Source: Rhizodiscina lignyota (taxonomy: Eukaryota; Ascomycota; Dothideomycetes; Aulographales; Rhizodiscinaceae). Taken from it: a stretch of DNA of 64,000 bases. The position numbers were made by a program, and so were the translations under genes. Location: positions 1,922,001-1,986,000 of the forward strand of contig ML978126.1 in assembly GCA_010015805.1 (NCBI GenBank), read 5' to 3'. Shown here piece by piece: positions 11,258 to 24,450 of the stretch. Every line of letters begins with the position of its first letter. Position 1 is the stretch's first letter. A model generated the notes under the pieces. That model worked only from the letters and a program-made list of their open reading frames with translations, was not told where the DNA came from and did not search any database.

Positions 11258-14178
11258 CTATGCTAACAATCTCTCGATATCCGCGAGGCCCTTCCTCCGC
11301 TTTTCCTTCTCCATCCTTTCCGCAAACGCCAGTGCCATCAGCTTCCTCTTATCCTCCTGGATGGACAATACTCTCTCCTCAATGCTGCCTTCCATGACGA
11401 GGCGCCAAACTCTGCACTCCCTCTTCTGCCCAAGCCTGTGTACTCGATCAACTGCTTGGTCCTCAATAGCCGGAGCCCACCAAGTGTCCATCATAATGAC
11501 TTGATTCGCAGCAGTCAAGTTCAAGCCGACGGAGCAGACACCAAGCGAGGCAAAGAGAATAGTGCAGGATGAATCATTCTCAAACCTCTCAAGCGCGGCA
11601 TCCCGAGCTAATGCAGGCATCGAACCGTCAATGCGTGTGAATTGGTAGGCCTTAGCAACCAGTTGAGCTTGTACGATGTCCAGGAATGAGGTCCACTGAG
11701 AGAAAATCACAGTTTTCTCGCCAGGATGCTTCTTCTCCGACGCCTTGAGAATGGAAAGCAGTGCTTCGATCTTGCTACTTGACGCGTCGACATCGATATC
11801 CGGCTTGGGGGCTTCCTTAGCCGGCTTCACTAAATTGTTGACATCACGAAGCTCTGATCGACACTGTGATTATCGTCAGTAGCGGATTAAGCTGAGCATA
11901 AGACCACTAGACGATAGAGAGCATTTACCATGGGACACTTGTGCTGCGTGTCGATGACTCTCTCAATGCAGCCGAAGCAGAAGATATGTGCACAAGTGGT
12001 GATGACAGGATCCTTCAGAGCATCAAGGCATACCGGGCAATCCTCCTGTGTGTCGATGCTGAGCTGCAACATTTCCTGAAGCGCAGCCTTATTTTCAGGC
12101 GTCAAGTCGATCGTACCGCCATTCTCAAGCAGATCCATGAGCTGCTGAACGCGCTTCTCACCAACGAGACGCCAATGATTGCAGCATTGGCGAATGCGGA
12201 GCAACACCTCCAGTAGATGTCGATATTCCTGAGCGGAGTCTTTGCTCTTCCCATGTCGGGTTCTATACAACTCAAGGGTACCCTTGGCTTCTGCCTCAAG
12301 AGCTTCGTACTTGTTCTTCTCGTGAGGCAGGAAATCGATCTTGTGGACATACTCGCTCAGCTCCGGAAGTTTCAGATCGACGAATTTCATCTCCTTCTTC
12401 CGCCTCAAACAGATACCGCGCATTAAAATTTGCAACAAGAAGCTACCATGCTCATTGGCTTGGTTGACAGGTCGAATTAGAGCCCCATTGAATATTTCGA
12501 ATCGATCGAGACCCCCGGACAAGCGCAAGAACTTGACAAGAGAATACAAGTCTTTAAGCGAATTGACAATTGGCGTGCCCGTTAGGACCCAGCGTGACTG
12601 GCTCATAAGCTGGCAAGCCGCAACGGCGCGCTTTGCGTTCGGATTACGAATGTTATGCCCTTCGTCAAGAACGAGGCGACGCCAGGTGACCGAGAATAAA
12701 CCGTCTTTGCGAGGGAGATTCGGCGATTTTTGCGAGAACCACTCAGACATAACTGTTTCGTAGGTGGTGACCACGACATCATAATTAGCTATTGTACCCG
12801 GGTTGATAGGCTGTTTCCTCGCGCCATGGTATGTCAGAACGTTCAGGGCGTGTTCCTCCTTGACATGCCTCTTGATCTGAGAGCTCCAATTCGACATAAC
12901 TGAAAGCGGCGCTAGTATAAGTGTAGCATTGCTAACCCCAGACGTATGCGGCTTATTGAGTGCTCGACCTGCCATGATGAGAGAGATGACTTGCACGGTC
13001 TTACCAAGACCCATATCATCACAGAGCAGAGCTCCACTAGCAAGTTCTGGAAGCTTGCCTTTGAGAGAGTAGTTGGAGACCACATTCGTGAACATATTGG
13101 CGTCGGTCGTCGAGCGCTTCCAGCATTGAGTGCAATCCTTCGAGCCAGGCGCCGGCAAGGTTGGGGATTCTTTCTCGAGCATCCACCGGAGACCCTGCAG
13201 CTGAAACGGAAGCAACTGTGCAGACAGTGCTGCAGGCTGTTCCGCCATGGGCATCGCTGCCAGATCATCCTCGGTGATGCCAAATTGTTCCACAACTTGC
13301 TCTACATTGCGTGGATTGAACTTGTCACTTCCAGTGACGAGTTCGTCGAAGCTCTGGCTGGGAATTCCAAGGCCACTTGAGCCTGCAGCATATTCACCTC
13401 CACCATGTTCCCACTGTTGTCCAGTCCCGCCACCCACTGCGACACCTCCATTCTTCGTGGCTTGCTTGGCAGCTTGTTTGGCAGCTTGTTGGGCAGCCTT
13501 CGCACGGTCGCGCTGCGTCTTTTCCCACCGTTTCCACTCATTCAAAGGCAGTTTGTCTGCCTTCATTTCTTCGCTGACAGCAATATGTTCGACAGGATCC
13601 GTTGGACCAAATAATTTAAGCTCGATAGGGCACTCGTACACGTCTTTAGGGGCGGTGATCGTGCCTTCGATATGCAACGAATGGTCGTCCATGTACTTTG
13701 CAAGTTTTGCAGCTAAGTTGCGTGGTATATGACCGATCTGGGCCCTCTGTACATTCTGTACCTGGATCGCATTCCGGTCGTATGGATTGTCGGGTTGGCG
13801 ACGGAGAACTATCATCTCTCCGCGCGTTGCGACGCCATTGTAGTATCGACAACCAACAATCTTGGCAGGCAGAGTACCGTATAGTTGATATGAGGCAAGT
13901 GCAGAGCTGCTGTATTCCTGCTGTGATAGTTCAACGAGCTCATCGAAGCCGTCATCGAAGCCGCCATCTTCATCGTCAACGCGTCTGTGTTGACTGCTAG
14001 GTATGCCATAATCGGGATGGGGCTGACTGCTGGTACCACTCGAAGAGGGCAGGCCATCGGAACGCCGTATCTTAGCAGGACGGTCGTTAGTCGATGGGCG
14101 ACTGGAAGATGGTGGAGTATTTTCTTGCGTCAGATCAATAAAATCGACTGGGGGCGCGGCGCGTTTTGGTGGCGCCAT
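11258..14178 (-). CDS. HIRAN-SNF2-RING helicase, HLTF/Rad5 type
   Basis: A nuclear SWI2/SNF2 ATPase with E3 ubiquitin ligase architecture, as in DNA-damage-tolerance proteins Rad5 and HLTF. Exons 14178-11929 and 11863-11258 (65-nt intron) give 951 residues. Order: low-complexity basic N-terminus; HIRAN domain about 103-192 (binds DNA ends in HLTF); Ala/Lys/Gln-rich linker; SNF2 N-domain with Walker A DDMGLGKT 387-394 and DEGH 505-508; C3HC4 RING from Cys714 to Cys751; helicase C domain with VIFSQWTSFLDI and the DRVHRLGQKR motif VI. The intron falls inside the RING between its last two zinc ligands, and splicing joins CPM to CR exactly. Likely role is ubiquitin-linked fork remodelling; orthology to Rad5 rather than Ris1/Uls1 types needs phylogeny. 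Confidence 0.94.
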
Positions 14179-14632
14179 TGTCGCGAAGGAAGTGGAGGAA
14201 AGTTGAGAAAGAGGGGCTGCGCTGAAAAGTTGAGACCTTTTCTACAACATTTCCAATTGCTAGCACATGTGTAGCAATGATTGGCCCAAGGTGTGGATGG
14301 ACTGTGACAAGGCTGAGCCAGATTGTTGGGTGATTTGACGTAGGATATTTGTTTTCTTGGCAAACGCGCATCTGGAGCGCTTTCACGTGAGTGGCTTGTG
14401 ATGCCAAGGCTGGGTAGCTCACTGCCACTGTGAAGGTCCAAAATGAGAAGAACAATGATATTTCTTTGCATCGAACCTTCGATTCAAAGCATCTATCGCG
14501 ACAAAAGGAACTGCTAAAATTGACACTGTACATAAGGCTACATTGCCTTCCCTTTTTGGACGTGAGATAGTACAATCCCGCTCGATGATCAGGTCTAGAG
14601 ACTGATACAAGCGCACAACGTTCGATAGCTCC
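14179..14632. other. Intergenic, 454 bp
   Basis: Promoter region of the helicase gene plus the 3' flank of the cytochrome c1 gene. Nothing else recognised. Confidence 0.5.
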
Positions 14633-15924
14633 TTAACCGAATTTGCGGCCGCCACTAACGGGTGGGTTGTACACCAATTTCCTTGTCTTGACCGGTGACC
14701 ACTTGTACCTGTGACGATAATCAGTATGCATGCATCCATATGAAACAAAAAGTAGTTTGCACACCTCTTAACCCACACACTGATGCCCCAAAGAGCGAGG
14801 GTTGCAGCCAACACCTTCCAGCCCATCTTCTTGCGCTCATCTGCCTCCGGCTCCGCAGACCAATTCAGGAACTCAACCACATCCTTTGCCATCTGCGAAG
14901 ACGTCGCGGGCGTGCCATCTTCATATTCGACCAAGCCGTCATAGAGCACACGGGCCATGGCAATACCTGTTCCAGGGAAATAGGGATTAAAGTTGAGTCC
15001 CTCTTGTACAACTGCGCCTGCTGGAGGTTCTTCGGGGTATCCGGTCAACAAGCTGAAGATGTAGTTGCAGCCACCATGTCGTGCCTTCACCATCAAGCTC
15101 AAGTCTGGTGGGAGGGCACCCTGATTTGCCGCGCGAGCTGCTTCGTCGTTCTTGTATGGAGCTGGGATGTAATCCGAGAGCTTTCCAGGCCGCTTCTCGA
15201 TTTCTCCTTCATCGTTGGGATCCGTATCATATTCATTCTCCTCTGCTAGTTCTTTGGCCTCGTCTACCGTCAAGACTGTTCCGACAAGAGTGCGATAGGG
15301 AATGCGGTTGAGCGAGTGGCAGGCTGCGCAGACTTCGCGGTAGACTTGGAAACCCCGGCGGAGCCTAATGACATCGTGAGCTCATCCCTCAAGCATACTT
15401 GACAGAAATCATGCTCACGCTTGGTGGTCGAATGTCTTATGTAGCTTGACGTGTTCCCAAGGGTATTGAGTCGGGTGAAGGCTGTCAGTATCAAGTTAGC
15501 ACGGATGTCGCCATAAAGGGAATACCGTATCCTCTAAAATAGAGCGGTTTCTAGGTGGACGAGTGAACGTACCCTTCTTCGGCCGGAGTCATTGCATATG
15601 CCTTGGGCCCAAATGTGAGATAGCACCAGTAGGCAGTTCCAATTGCCGCCAATGTGGCAGTTGAGCCGGCAATCGCATTCGACCACATGTTGTTGGTTGC
15701 TTCTTCAGCGGAGGGAGCGGAGGAGGACGCGGCGCGCTGTATACTTCATCAGAAAGAGCTTTTAGACTTTTAAGTGAGTCACATTGAGTCGATCGCGAGC
15801 TTCCGAAGCTCGCCAAAAGGTTGATATGGGGTTTCTGGTGTTTTCGTACCGTTGCACGTCGGCCAGCCGTTCGGGCTGCAAAGCCCATCGGCCGTACTGA
15901 CCGCACGCACGCTCGCGACAGCAT
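14633..15924 (-). CDS. CYT1: Cytochrome c1, heme protein of complex III
   Basis: Mitochondrial bc1 complex subunit passing electrons from the Rieske protein to cytochrome c. Five exons: 15924-15850, 15736-15573, 15481-15419, 15364-14765 and 14708-14633, giving 325 residues. An Arg-rich, acid-poor presequence is followed by a Ser/Ala stretch and a hydrophobic sorting segment around residues 45-65. The heme site is CAACH at 113-117, reconstituted by splicing exons 3 and 4. The conserved RIPYRTLVG, NPYFPGTGIAMAR (axial Met) and a C-terminal membrane helix ending in the short last exon (KWSPVKTRK, NPPV) are all present. Splice phases agree at every junction. An ATG 54 bases upstream is in frame but would spoil the presequence. 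Confidence 0.95.
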
Positions 15925-16192
15925 TGTGATGGCTGGAGCTGGCGAGCAAGGTGCGAGAACGAATGCAAGTTGGACCAAGAGTCAATTGGGGGTTGTCGGG
16001 TCTCCAGTTGTGCGAACGGGCGTAGGGTGAGGTTTCGGGAGACTTTGGAGGTCGACTTTCACGGCTTGGCGAAACTGACCAATGAGGAATAGCCATAATC
16101 AAAGTCTGCTCATCATCGATGACTGAGCTTCAAGCCTTTGAATATGTACTTTAAAACTACGGTCTTCCTAAAAGCCCAGCTATGCTTGATTC
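15925..16192. other. Intergenic, 268 bp
   Basis: Short promoter region of cytochrome c1 meeting the 3' end of the dehydratase gene. No further feature seen. Confidence 0.45.
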
Positions 16193-17298
16193 TCAATCCT
16201 CAGAGCACTCTTGAGTGAGCTTCTTGTGGCATTCTCGCGCCGTCACCGCGAATGCGTCCAACTGATAATCCCGTCCTTTCCCGTCTGGTCCGCCATCGAA
16301 TACTTCATAGGAAAACCAGCCCCGGAAACCGGTCTTGAGCACGCCCTTCGCTACCTCTACAACGGGAAGGTATCCACCATTGAATGGAAGTGGCCTGAAA
16401 TCATGACTCCACCGTCCTCTTGGTCTCAGCCCAGTTTCATCCGGCTCTTTGCTGAATGGCTGCTTCGGCTTGTAGGCATCTGAGATTTGTAGTAGGTAAA
16501 TTTTGCTGCTGGGCACAGTCTTACTGAGCTCTTCGAGGCTGTTGTGGAACCGCTTCTGTAGCTCTTCACTAGAGACGTCTTCGACTAACCCACTCTCCGT
16601 TGTGGGATCTGCCCATTCACCCCCTCCGGTTTGGAAGGTGTCCAGGCATAAACCTACATTTGACAGGCCGACTTCTTGGACAACTTGCCAGACATCTTTC
16701 CAATCCGGAGCGTGTGTCGACCAGCACCAATTCTCATACGCCAGTCGAAACTTGTGCTGTGCGAGCATCTGTCCGAGCTCTTTAATATCGCCAACCTTGG
16801 CTGCTCGATCCTTGGTAAGTTTGTTTGCCGGCGTATCAGTAGAGCCAACCTTCATTAGAGTATCAGCTATACAGGTAATTCTCATGTTGAGAACTGACTG
16901 TCTCATACTTGAAGCATATCTGTTCCGCAGGCTTCCATGATACGGATCCAACCTCGTGCCCTCTCAAACGCATCCTTTCTCTCTTGCGAACCTTCAGGCC
17001 AACCCTCGAAATTACTGAAGGGTTGCAGCATCATGATTTTCAACCCTTTTGTATCGCACATGGCCTTAACCACTTTTGCCACTGTGCACAGGTCATCATA
17101 CTCGTTCGATGCGACCTGGCGCTTCAAATATAGGTTCGCGAATGAAAGTAAGTCTGGCATTGAAAGCTCGATCCCCTGAAATCCAGCGGATGCTATTGCA
17201 TCGATTTTCTTCGGGAGAGTATGTTCATATTTGCAGCCAATTGAGCAGGTTGCGAAGCTGATTGGAATCGTAAGGAGAGAAGACAACTGCAATGTCAT
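16193..17298 (-). CDS. 3-dehydroshikimate dehydratase-like TIM-barrel enzyme
   Basis: Resembles fungal QutC/QA-4, which dehydrate 3-dehydroshikimate to protocatechuate in the cytosol. Exons 17298-16909 and 16849-16193 (59-nt intron) give 348 residues of the xylose isomerase-like fold (PF01261). Conserved pieces are the starting SFATCSIG strand, IASAGFQGIELSMPDL, AYENWCWSTHAPDW carrying a likely metal-ligand Glu, VGLCLDTFQ (Asp), LLQISDA, and the C-terminal GWFSYEVFDGG (Glu). Size and motif order match the stand-alone eukaryotic dehydratases. It is head-to-head with a DAHP synthase gene, 495 bp apart, which suggests channelling of shikimate-pathway carbon to protocatechuate. It could be the general quinate-pathway enzyme, but the other qut/qa genes are not in this window. 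Confidence 0.88.
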
Positions 17299-17793
17299 GG
17301 TTATGAAAACTCTGATATCTTGTCTATGTTAAGAAATTGATTGGAAGATTGGGGTGAAGTTTGCAATCTTGCTAAGCAGATGGTTTCAACAGGTCCAAAA
17401 CCACAGCTTCTGACGTCAATATGAGATGTGAGAGGGGTGGCGGAAGGCTACATGTGAGAGTACACATAGTTACTCCAGAGGTGTGGAATTGTAGGGCACT
17501 CGTTTGATACATATTACCAAATGGCTTCATCTTGATGAATTTAAGTTAGGAATGCAGTATCTCCTTGTCGTAGTTTGACGTTTGTGGTGTGGTACCTGCG
17601 CATGTGCAAAAGGTCGAGAACCATTCGCTGCCAAATCCCTGCTCCACACCTACGGTGTTCACCGCTAGAGCATACATCATCTAAGCTCCAAAAATAAAAC
17701 TTTTGTAAACCATAATATTCTCGACAGCTGCACAATTGAAGGTTCAGAAATTTTTCTGCTGATATAGAAACGTAGAGGGGAACATTTAGCACG
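17299..17793. promoter_or_regulatory. Shared bidirectional promoter region, dehydratase/DAHP synthase
   Basis: A 495-bp gap between two divergently transcribed genes of connected pathways, so it must hold both promoters. No individual binding site could be assigned. Confidence 0.45.
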
Positions 17794-19072
<1,279 letters not shown>

Positions 19073-19770
19073 ACCGTATTGCTATTTTCATGAGTGGAGC
19101 TTTGGTGCATATCCGGACATCGGAGTAGTTGGCGTCCAAAAACATTACCATGGTCTGCACATTTTTATAGATCAAACAGCTAATGCAGAAAACTCTGGCC
19201 TCCTTCGATTCCCTAGTGCTCTAGTCTCGTGTTTCATATCTATAGAGTTCCCCGTTATCAGATGCTTCCGCTGCGATTTGTCTTGAACTAACCAAATCCT
19301 CGCGTTCTGTATTACCAACAGCGTATCAGCACCTTCATCGGATTGAACAACCCACAAGACATCGAACGTATGAACAGGTGCGTGACCTAATCGCGTCATG
19401 AGTCATGGCATTTAAGGTTATTTGATATCTGACACTGTTGTTCTGCCTAGCTTTGTCGATGAGTGGCTCGCTGTGACACTACCTCCCATCTCGTTGGCCT
19501 CACTTGGTGTCCATGCACTCCTCGGTCGATATCAGCACCCACGTTTTAGCTGCAGATAACACCAGAGTCTGCCGGACTATTGCCAGTATCCACGGTAGTT
19601 CCCGGCGTTGTCATTTCCTATGGCGTGCTCAATCCGATGTCCAGAATGCATCATCACAACGCTATTAACACCTACGCCTTATCCGCGGTCGTCTCTTTTA
19701 GAGATTGTTATACTTTTGATGAACTCTACAGCCGCATTGCGTGATTGCAATGACGCAGACAGTCAAAGTG

Positions 19771-19777
19771 TATAAAA
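19771..19777 (+). promoter_or_regulatory. TATA box of the protease gene
   Basis: TATAAAA about 300 bases upstream of the protease ATG. The distance is explained by a leader that appears to contain an intron with GTAAGT at 20006 and CAACAG ending at 20062. Confidence 0.4.
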
Positions 19778-20005
19778 CAACCATGAACTTCGCAGCGCTC
19801 TTTACTGTTGGTCTTCATCCATATCAAAGTCCACGTACTACTCTACCTTACTTTCATGCTCACATCGCCCTCTGCTGCTCCAAAATTTCTCCCATCAACT
19901 GTACCGTATCCTTATTTCACATCCAATCCTATTACTTTCACTGGTCATTCTTGTGCCATCTTGATCTGTTAAACCGATCTGAGACCTTCACTGGGGTCTT
20001 GTTGT

Positions 20006-20062
20006 GTAAGTCGTAGTATTGACGCACCTCATGGCTCATCTTCAACTGAGTTTCATCAACAG
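20006..20062 (+). other. Putative 5'-UTR intron of protease gene
   Basis: A 57-nt segment with perfect GTAAGT donor and CAACAG acceptor, ending 15 bases before the protease ATG at 20078. No coding frame continues through it, so it would be a leader intron. Inference only. Confidence 0.4.
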
Positions 20063-20077
20063 GAGGGCTCTGGTAAA

Positions 20078-22113
20078 ATGAGTGTCAAGATATGGCTCCT
20101 CGCCATCCTGTACTTCTGCATGGCTTTGGCCGATTTGGAGGCTAGGTCGTACACCGCTGAGGAAGTGGATATTAAATGGCCGAACAACACAATACCCTGG
20201 TGCTACGTTCCACCTTCCTTCGACTTCAACCCTCCATGGCCCCATCCGGATTCGACTCCTGGGTCTCGACCGCAATGGAACAAGCACTTGAGGCATGGGG
20301 CGGCGGCAACGCCGGCCAAGCAAATCTAAAGCTTTCTGTTACCGGTGCATGTGCCAACCAGAAAAATACACTGCGAGTAGGCTTTTCCGTCAGGGGAAGC
20401 CAGTCATCTACTGCCCACGGATACCAAGCCCACGGAAACAACCAGATGAACATCGCCCTTGCACCACAGTTGGGCTGTTGGCTCAACGAGACAGACATTA
20501 ACACTGCAATGATGCACGAGCTAGGACATATCATGGGCTTCATTCACGAACATCAGCGACCTGATGCCGGTAATCACACCAAATTTGACTGCTCCAAGCT
20601 GTTTGATTTCCCTGTCTTCGTAGAGACCGTAGACAGCAGCAACCCTTTGAGCTCTCCATCGAAGTCCGTCCCGACCGACAAACAGGGCGCAATGTCGAAG
20701 TTAGGTGGTGATACCAGCAAATGGGACATCAAGCGACTTTGCACCGACGTCCAATATGCCGGTGCCGCCGGATTCAGCGGTGTGGTTTGGATTCCCCACT
20801 CGAGCGGAGGTGAATACGGGAGCGCATTTGACTCCGAGTCCATAATGATGTACAGCACTTACCAGAGCGGCTATAGAACGGATGATGACGGGAAAAATCG
20901 AGCTGAAGCACTCACATTCACCGACGGCAGTGCGATAGCCGCTCCGCAGAAACCTTCTGATACAGACAAGCAACGATTAGCGGAAATCTACAGCACGCAG
21001 CCCCCGAGCTCAAGGAACATAACGAATTTCGGTCAAATCGGTCTCGATCCTCTCTGGTGGAAGCCTAATGCGCCAAACGCAACGTCCTTCTCCCCGATTC
21101 CAGGCGGGCTTTCCACTATCCCCCATAACATTTCGCACCCTGGAGCGAGTTGCCCACATTCCTCTCGGGAACTGGACGAGGATGTGGAAAAGCGATACTA
21201 CACAATCAATCTGAATGAGCCTGTTTGGCCGAAGAATCAACAAGGAGAACACATCATGTACTGGTGTCTCTTCCACACAGACAACCTAGGTGGTGACGCC
21301 GATTGGCCTGCGCAGTTGGCGACATGGATTGAGGAAGCTCTGTCCTGGTGGGGAGGCGGCGACAATGGGCCCATCAACATCAAACAAAGCAATCTTGGCT
21401 GGTGCAACGACCAAATATTCGAAGGCTACCCCGACTGCCTGCGGATCTCTTTGAGCGAATCAGGAGAAGCATCGTCAACCATGGGCTTCGAGCCGGCGCA
21501 AGGTGCGTCGCGCGCAAACTCAATGATGATCGGAGCGCGGTACAAAGACACCCAATTGCAATTGAAGATCTACATCCACGAGATCGGCCACGTCCTGGGG
21601 TTCGAGCACGAGCACCAACGCCCCGAGTGCTGGACGGGCGACAATCCGCTTGTCATTGCTCCTCAGTGGGACGGGCCTCTCGCGCAGAGATTTTTCACCC
21701 AAGGAGCCGACAACCATCCCGTCATGAACAAGATCGAGGACCCCGAGCTGCGCGTCAGACTGGGCTTTGCCGCAGACGACGAAGAGGCGAGATACGACTA
21801 CGTGAAGCTGACGACGGATTGGTACTACGCGTACTACTGTTCATCGCCGAGTTGGGGCTACCTTCCGTTGCCGCCGAAAGAGGAGCTCGTCTCCAACGGC
21901 ATTCCGATTTACCCCAATCGACCACTCGCGCTTAGTCGCTCCAGAGACGTCGATTGGAACTCGATCATGTGCTATTCGACTTACGACACGGCTGGCGAGT
22001 TGAGGTTCCGAGACGGTACGGAAATCCCCGTAAATATGAAGCCATCGCAGCAGGACATAGTGAGACTGTCGAAATTGTATGGGTTCAAGCCTGGTAGAGC
22101 TTTGGGTTGTTAA
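20078..22113 (+). CDS. Secreted double astacin-type zinc metalloprotease, frameshifted near N-terminus
   Basis: A secreted endopeptidase with two astacin-like catalytic domains in one chain. The ATG at 20078 opens a clear signal peptide (MSVKIWLLAILYFCMALA). Domain 1 carries HELGHIMGFIHEHQRPD and an SIMMYSTY Met-turn; domain 2 carries HEIGHVLGFEHEHQRPE and SIMCYSTY. Both zinc sites (HExxHxxGFxHE) and both Met-turns look intact. The signal-peptide frame has the WPNNTIPWCY segment that aligns with WPKNQQGEHIMYWC in domain 2, but the rest of the protein lies in another frame, entered around 20240-20255; the two frames differ by one missing base, and no good intron explains it. Either a sequence error or a disabling frameshift. 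The downstream 645-residue frame alone lacks a secretion signal. Confidence 0.82.
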
Positions 22114-23723
22114 AACGATGGAGATACTAGAACGGTGCGAAAGGTCAGAGGAATGTTCTGAGATTGGACGGAGAATGTTGGTCACGTAAGACTCGAGCAC
22201 ACAGGAGAGGCTGTGGATGAGAAACAAAGGTGAGATGGTCAAGAGTGTGACATTCATTTTGAAATTTTCATCCGTAATGACAGTATATCAACGCCGCAGA
22301 GGCGAAAAGGAGCATTGCTTGGAGAGGTGCTAAGAATGGAAGATGGTCGAGAGTATGACGTTCATTTTGGACTTTTAACCGACAAAAGGCCCAATGTACC
22401 ATATTTACTCCGTAACTCCATACCATTCATAATGAAATCCAGTATCCGTACAGTACTCTAATCTCACACAAGCGTAAATAACTATCGCTCTGGTGGAGCC
22501 GAGATCGACAGAGCCTCTTTGAACAAGCTTTGGCTCGGGAAGCCATGTGATGCGCAAAGAAGTGATCGAGGCAGTGGCGAGTGCGTCGTATTGGCAAGAA
22601 GATGCGCAAGTGCATATCGAAAAGCTGCAGCTGGCGAGGCCGGAGGTTGGGGTCGATATGCCGCTAGTCCAATGCGGCGCATGGCGTCCCTTTAGCCGCA
22701 GGCGGGGTGCACGCCATTGGCCAATTGAAAGCTTGTTTTCATTTTGCGGCCCACTGTCTTCTGAGTGTGGAAGAGATGATGCAGCGCGCGGATGCATTGG
22801 ACAGGGCGACATGCGGCCAAGAACGCGCGGCGTGCATGCAAAGAGCTTCACCAGCCACGTCTGCCGCTGCAGCTCGAGAGAGGCGGGCAGCGGCGGATTG
22901 TCACGATGGAATGCTGCGGTGGACGAGCTGGACAAAGGGAACTGTCCTGCTGCCAATCTGCGTGCTCGTTTCAGGTGGAGCAGAAACGAATGGTCCGTGA
23001 TGAAGCCGGCGATCGATATCAGTCCACAGTTAACCGCCGCGCTGTCATCATGGATGGCCGGGGCTTGCTGGCGCATCAGAGGAATTGTTTCAGGCGCAAT
23101 TGCCTTTGCAATGGACGCTCACACTGCGCGCCACCTCATCTGCGCTATCGTGAGTTAGCTACGGTGTGCGGAGGACATGGCCTCTGCGTGGTGCATTGAT
23201 AAGCGTTGTCCCATCTCGCGGCCGGAGATGAGACTCTTGCTGTGTGATAGCGTGCCATAGCAACCGCAAGCGAATTGCAGCCCTTGCACCTTACCGACAC
23301 GAGCCAGCGGCGAAGCTCTGCCTGCCCGCTGCTTTTAATCTGCTACCTTCCCTGCCACTTCCCCAAAAACACCTGCTCCGAATCTCACGATATTTGTTGT
23401 CCGCACGGTCTCGCAACTTGTCCTCCTACAACAAACCAGCATTGCACACGCAAAGCAAGCTGCCAGCTGGAGAGCACGAAGCTTAGCTGCCACCGCGACC
23501 GGCTTCAAATATCATCACTTGCATGTAAGTCCCGCGGCAAATCAGAGAGCTCCACAGCTCTAGCTATCTTTGTCTCACCTTGCCTCCCCCACTCGCTTTC
23601 CGAACACGCGTTCTGACTGCTATCTCTCAATTGCGCAGACATCAAATAGCTCTCGAGCTTCACATCCATCTTTCGGCCCTCTTCCACTCTTCTTGCGCAT
23701 TTCCACGGAAAGCCGAAGCAACG
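22114..23723. other. Intergenic, 1.6 kb
   Basis: Holds the protease 3' flank (with a direct repeat), then a GC-rich part (about 22540-23160) with long overlapping open frames on both strands but no family resemblance, then the CT-rich promoter of the GPI-protein gene. No gene supported. Confidence 0.45.
22233..22382 (+). repeat. Imperfect direct repeat, two copies 108 bp apart
   Basis: About 42 bases starting AGATGGTCAAGAGTGTGACA at 22233-22274 recur with few changes at 22341-22382, just downstream of the protease stop. The flanks (GGAGAGG...) are also partly shared, suggesting a local duplication of about 108 bp in the 3' flank. Confidence 0.6.
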
Positions 23724-24450
23724 ATGCTCGCCCGCACTCTGATCCTTGCGGTCTCCGCCCTCGCAAGCTTCTCCCTCGCCCAGTCCTTCGCCAATGCGAC
23801 GGATTGCTGCACTCTCAACCCCGGCTCCGTCACTCTGCAAATGAGACAATCATGGTGCATGGCAGAGCGCAATTCGTGCCCTCAAATTTGCGGTGGCCAG
23901 ACGAGCGCGAACGACTGTGATCCGGTAGGTGCTCTCACTCTCCGCTCTTTGCCGTAGCGCATACAGTTCTTTCTGCCCACACCCCCAATGATACACATTG
24001 CAGGCATGGCGTGTTACAGAGATCACAAGAGTTCCAGACTAACATATCGCGCAACAGAACCAGCTCACCTACAACTGCACCTGCTTCGGCCAGACAACCC
24101 CCAACATCTCCGACTACGGCCAGACTCTCCCATCCCTGCAGTGCCAGCAGTGGATCATCCAGTGCGTCAACAACCACCCGAACGACCTCGACGGCCAGAC
24201 ACTGTGCCACTCAATCAGCTGCGGCTCCAAGAACGCAACGGCTGTTGAGCAGCAGTCCTCTTCGTCCTCGTCCAGCGCTGCGAGCAGCAGCACAAGTGCC
24301 CCGAGCTCCAGCGCGAGTGGAAGTGCTAGTGCTGCTACGAGCGCGGCGCCGAGCTCTACCGGTGCGGCTATGGCGATGCACGTTGGCAAGGAGTATGGCA
24401 CTGGCATGGTCGGCGCCGTGCTTTTCGCGCTCTTCGGACTCGCGTTATAA
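23724..24450 (+). CDS. GPI-anchored Ser-rich cell-surface protein (DUF7707-like)
   Basis: Two exons (23724-23924 and 24058-24450, 133-nt intron) give 197 residues. An N-terminal signal peptide (to about ALA or AQS, residue 20) is followed by a cysteine-rich domain of roughly 100 residues with CC, WC, CPQICGG, NCTC, CQQWIIQC and CHSISC. Next come a Ser/Ala/Thr stalk and a C-terminal hydrophobic tail, the usual GPI-anchor layout. The domain resembles the small Cys-rich surface family (DUF7707) of ascomycetes; its function is unknown, probably wall- or membrane-associated. Confidence 0.85.

Larger units (their letters stand above)
19073..20077. other. Intergenic, 1.0 kb upstream of protease gene
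   Basis: No gene seen. It contains a TATA box at 19771 and a plausible leader intron for the downstream protease (listed separately). Confidence 0.5.

Noticed and set aside
22405-23158. Overlapping open frames of over 200 codons on both strands
   Set aside because: GC-rich, low-stop stretch. Neither frame has domain-like sequence, a signal peptide or splice support.
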